DNA from: Pseudomonas frederiksbergensis
GTDB taxonomy: Bacteria; Pseudomonadota; Gammaproteobacteria; Pseudomonadales; Pseudomonadaceae
Direction of reading: 5' to 3'
Assembly: GCF_003732275.1 (NCBI RefSeq)
Contig: NZ_MOBM01000006.1
Coordinates: 358,818 to 422,817 of the forward strand
Length of the DNA: 64,000 nucleotides
The notes beneath the pieces were generated by a model. It saw only the letters and a list, made by a program, of their open reading frames with translations. It was not told the DNA's origin and did no database searches. Positions 62,209 to 64,000 of this stretch are shown here, in pieces. The translations under genes and the position numbers were made by a program. Within the stretch, counting starts at the first letter, position 1. Each line of letters starts with the position of its first letter.

Positions 62209-63792
62209 CTAATTACTGATCGCCAGAATACTCGCCTGATACGACCCGACAAACACATCGAAATCGCCGACTTCGTTCTGTTCCAGCTCCACCTGCTGAG
62301 CCAGCGACGAGCGCGCCAGCTCTTCAAATTTAGCCTGCTCTTCGCCTGAAAGCGGCTCGCTGCGGAAAAACTCTGCGTGTACCTGACTCTGACGCAGGGA
62401 GAACTGAGCAAAGCTTTCCTTGTGCTCGGCCATCGCCACCAATACCTGAGCCGATGGCGTCAGGGACGAGTCCTTGACCTTGGCCAGTTGTGCGTCCAGT
62501 GCTTTGCTGTGGGCATCGCCGCCATGGCTTTGATCCAGCAATGCCGCTAATGGCGCAATCTTTTCCAGCAGTTCGCTGGCCCACTCCTTCAGGTCTACCG
62601 GGTGCCCGTCGCGTTGCAATTGCAGGCCCGGACGGCGACCTTCCTTGACCACGCTGAGGAAGTTCGACGTCGCGTTGCCACAGCTGGTACTGGTCAGCAG
62701 CGGGCTGTCGTTCAGCGCGCAGTACAACAGGAACGCATCAAGGAACCGCGACTCGGTGAGGTCGATGCCCATCGGCAGGAACGGGTTGATGTCCAGGCAG
62801 CGCACTTCGACGTACTGAATGCCACGGGCTACCAGCGCCTGGATCGGCCGTTCGCCGGTGTAGGTCACGCGTTTCGGGCGGATGTTGGAGTAGTACTCGT
62901 TTTCGATCTGCAGGATGTTGGTGTTGAGCTGAACCCACTCACCGTCCTGGTGCGTACCGATCTCGACGTACGGCGGGTAAGGCGTGGCCACCGCTGTGCG
63001 CAGGCTGTCGGTGTAGCTGGTCAGATCGTTGTAGCACGGCGTCAGGCCGGCCTGGGCGTTGCTCTGGTAACCCAGGTCACTCATGCGCAGGCTGGTGGCA
63101 TACGGCAGGTACAACGTGTCCGGGTCCAGCTGTTCCAACTGATGCGAGCGATCGCGCAGGAAACCGGCGTCCAGCGCAGGCGAGGCGCCGAACAGGTACA
63201 TCAGCAGCCAGCTGTAGCGACGGAAGTTACGGATCAGCGCGATGTAGGCCGACGACTGAAAATCGCGGTCGGTGCCGACAAAGCCTTCGGCTTCTTTGAG
63301 CAGCGGCCAGAGCTTTTCCGGCAAGGAAAAGTTGTAATGGATCCCGGCGATGCACTGCATGGTCTTGCCGTAACGCAGGGCCAGGCCCTTGCGATAGACG
63401 TACTTGAGCTGACCGATGTTGGAGGTGCCGTAATAAGCGATCGGGATGTCTTCCTCGGCCGGCAACGGGCACGGCATCGATGGACTCCACAGGTACTCGT
63501 TGCCGAGCTTGCTGTAGGCAAACCGATGGATCTTATCGAGGCTCGCCAGGGTATCCGCCGGGTCTGGCAGGGCTGGCGTGATGAATTCCAGCAGCGACTC
63601 GGAGTAGTCGGTGGTGATTTGTTCATTGGTCAGCGCGGAACCCAATTCTTCGGGGTGCGGCGTTTGCGCCAGGCGCCCTTCGCCTGTCACGCGCAGGCAT
63701 TCACGTTCGATGCCGTGAAGGCACTGTTCGAGCAGAGAGAGGTTAGCGCGCTCGCCGAGCAGAGCCAGGCGGCGGTTGAGAAGTTCGCTCAA
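62209..63792 (-). CDS. gshA: Glutamate-cysteine ligase
   Basis: A 527-residue enzyme that joins glutamate and cysteine in the first step of glutathione synthesis. TTG 63792 is chosen: AAGGA lies 7 nt upstream and the product then starts [17 protein letters not shown], with the length of the P. aeruginosa enzyme. A GTG at 63807 would add five residues. Family motifs are [28 protein letters not shown] and the C-terminal region of the proteobacterial GshA type. It uses cysteine delivered by the sulfur genes nearby. Confidence 0.96.
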   Translation of the reverse strand: MSELLNRRLALLGERANLSLLEQCLHGIERECLRVTGEGRLAQTPHPEELGSALTNEQITTDYSESLLEFITPALPDPADTLASLDKIHRFAYSKLGNEYLWSPSMPCPLPAEEDIPIAYYGTSNIGQLKYVYRKGLALRYGKTMQCIAGIHYNFSLPEKLWPLLKEAEGFVGTDRDFQSSAYIALIRNFRRYSWLLMYLFGASPALDAGFLRDRSHQLEQLDPDTLYLPYATSLRMSDLGYQSNAQAGLTPCYNDLTSYTDSLRTAVATPYPPYVEIGTHQDGEWVQLNTNILQIENEYYSNIRPKRVTYTGERPIQALVARGIQYVEVRCLDINPFLPMGIDLTESRFLDAFLLYCALNDSPLLTSTSCGNATSNFLSVVKEGRRPGLQLQRDGHPVDLKEWASELLEKIAPLAALLDQSHGGDAHSKALDAQLAKVKDSSLTPSAQVLVAMAEHKESFAQFSLRQSQVHAEFFRSEPLSGEEQAKFEELARSSLAQQVELEQNEVGDFDVFVGSYQASILAISN

Positions 63793-63930
63793 GTTGGATT
63801 CCTTCACGCGTCAGTCGCCCCAATATGGGGGTGGGCAAGACGGTCTACAAGGGTGAAGTTAAAACTGGCGTTTTCGCCTGGTTTTTGCAACCGCGCAAGC
63901 CATGCCGGTCAGTAAAGAATTGCATAATCC

Positions 63931-64000
63931 CTGTGGGAGCGAGCCTGCTCGCGATGGCGGTGTGTCAGACGACGCATATGTTGACTGACACACCGCCATC
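63931..64000. repeat. REP-type pair, family A, cut by the window edge
   Basis: A complete forward arm at 63932, and the start of a reverse arm (GCCATC) at the end of the window. Confidence 0.75.

Noticed and set aside
62602..63915. 437-codon open frame antisense to gshA
   Set aside because: gshA has full length and family motifs; the other frame shows none.
142..63963. CRISPR array suggested by many short repeats
   Set aside because: The repeats are scattered singly in intergenic gaps as inverted pairs, not as regularly spaced direct repeats, and there are no cas genes.

Overview
This 64 kb window is a chromosomal segment of a fluorescent-group Pseudomonas. The evidence is high-GC coding with Pseudomonas-type gene neighbourhoods (gabD-gabT, oscA-sbp-cysTWA, tauABCD, betT, gshA, a two-adaptor RND pump) and dozens of intergenic REP-type palindromes in four sequence families. 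There is no rRNA, CRISPR array, intact transposase or prophage. A single tRNA gene (Arg, anticodon CCG) is present.

Layout. 1-5.6 kb: tail of an unknown gene, a Rieske/FAD oxidoreductase, a PEBP-family protein, and a VWA lipoprotein / ECF sigma / anti-sigma-like operon. 5.6-8.0 kb is an accessory patch: two small overlapping genes, a DUF3077-type gene under a C4-like antisense RNA leader, two perfect hairpins, a hicAB toxin-antitoxin pair with an extra upstream gene, and tRNA-Arg. 8.3-15.2 kb: GABA catabolism, an HDOD response regulator, a diguanylate cyclase and an acyl-lipid desaturase. 15.7-20.0 kb: the sulfate uptake operon. 20.1-24.2 kb: a DUF962 protein, a Crp/Fnr regulator, a truncated response regulator, and an AraC regulator beside a membrane desaturase/hydroxylase. 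24.7-30.8 kb: an alpha/beta hydrolase, an atypical sigma-54 activator, a frameshifted metQ copy, and a complete polar amino-acid ABC operon. 31-37.6 kb: a RecF-like ATPase and a TriABC-like RND operon. 37.7-39.1 kb: a methyltransferase and a second C4-like RNA with a DUF6124-type gene. 39.5-46.0 kb: metQNI, a flavin monooxygenase and two SfnB-type flavoenzymes. 47.7-52.3 kb: a cystine transporter, D-cysteine desulfhydrase and a serine acetyltransferase. 52.7-58.2 kb: betT, a small membrane protein, SDR, LysR and an aldo/keto reductase. 58.3-63.8 kb: tauABCD and gshA.

How it fits together. Much of the window is a sulfur-acquisition neighbourhood: sulfate, taurine, methionine/organosulfur and cystine uptake, organosulfur oxidation, cysteine synthesis and glutathione synthesis. 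Several of these units are preceded by AT-rich stretches with small dyads that could be CysB-type control sites.

The most unusual signal is a pair of 77-nt antisense-RNA-like elements (6568-6644 and 38998-39074, minus strand) in the leaders of two small, distantly related genes. Each leader repeats the same plan: a hairpin displaying an 8-nt loop, a terminator-like hairpin, a C4/CI-like RNA carrying the complement of that loop, a second hairpin with the same 8-nt loop, and a hairpin hiding the Shine-Dalgarno sequence. The loop sequence differs between the loci, and the complement changes with it, as expected for two separate RNA immunity-type switches resembling the P1/P7 c4 and P4 CI systems.
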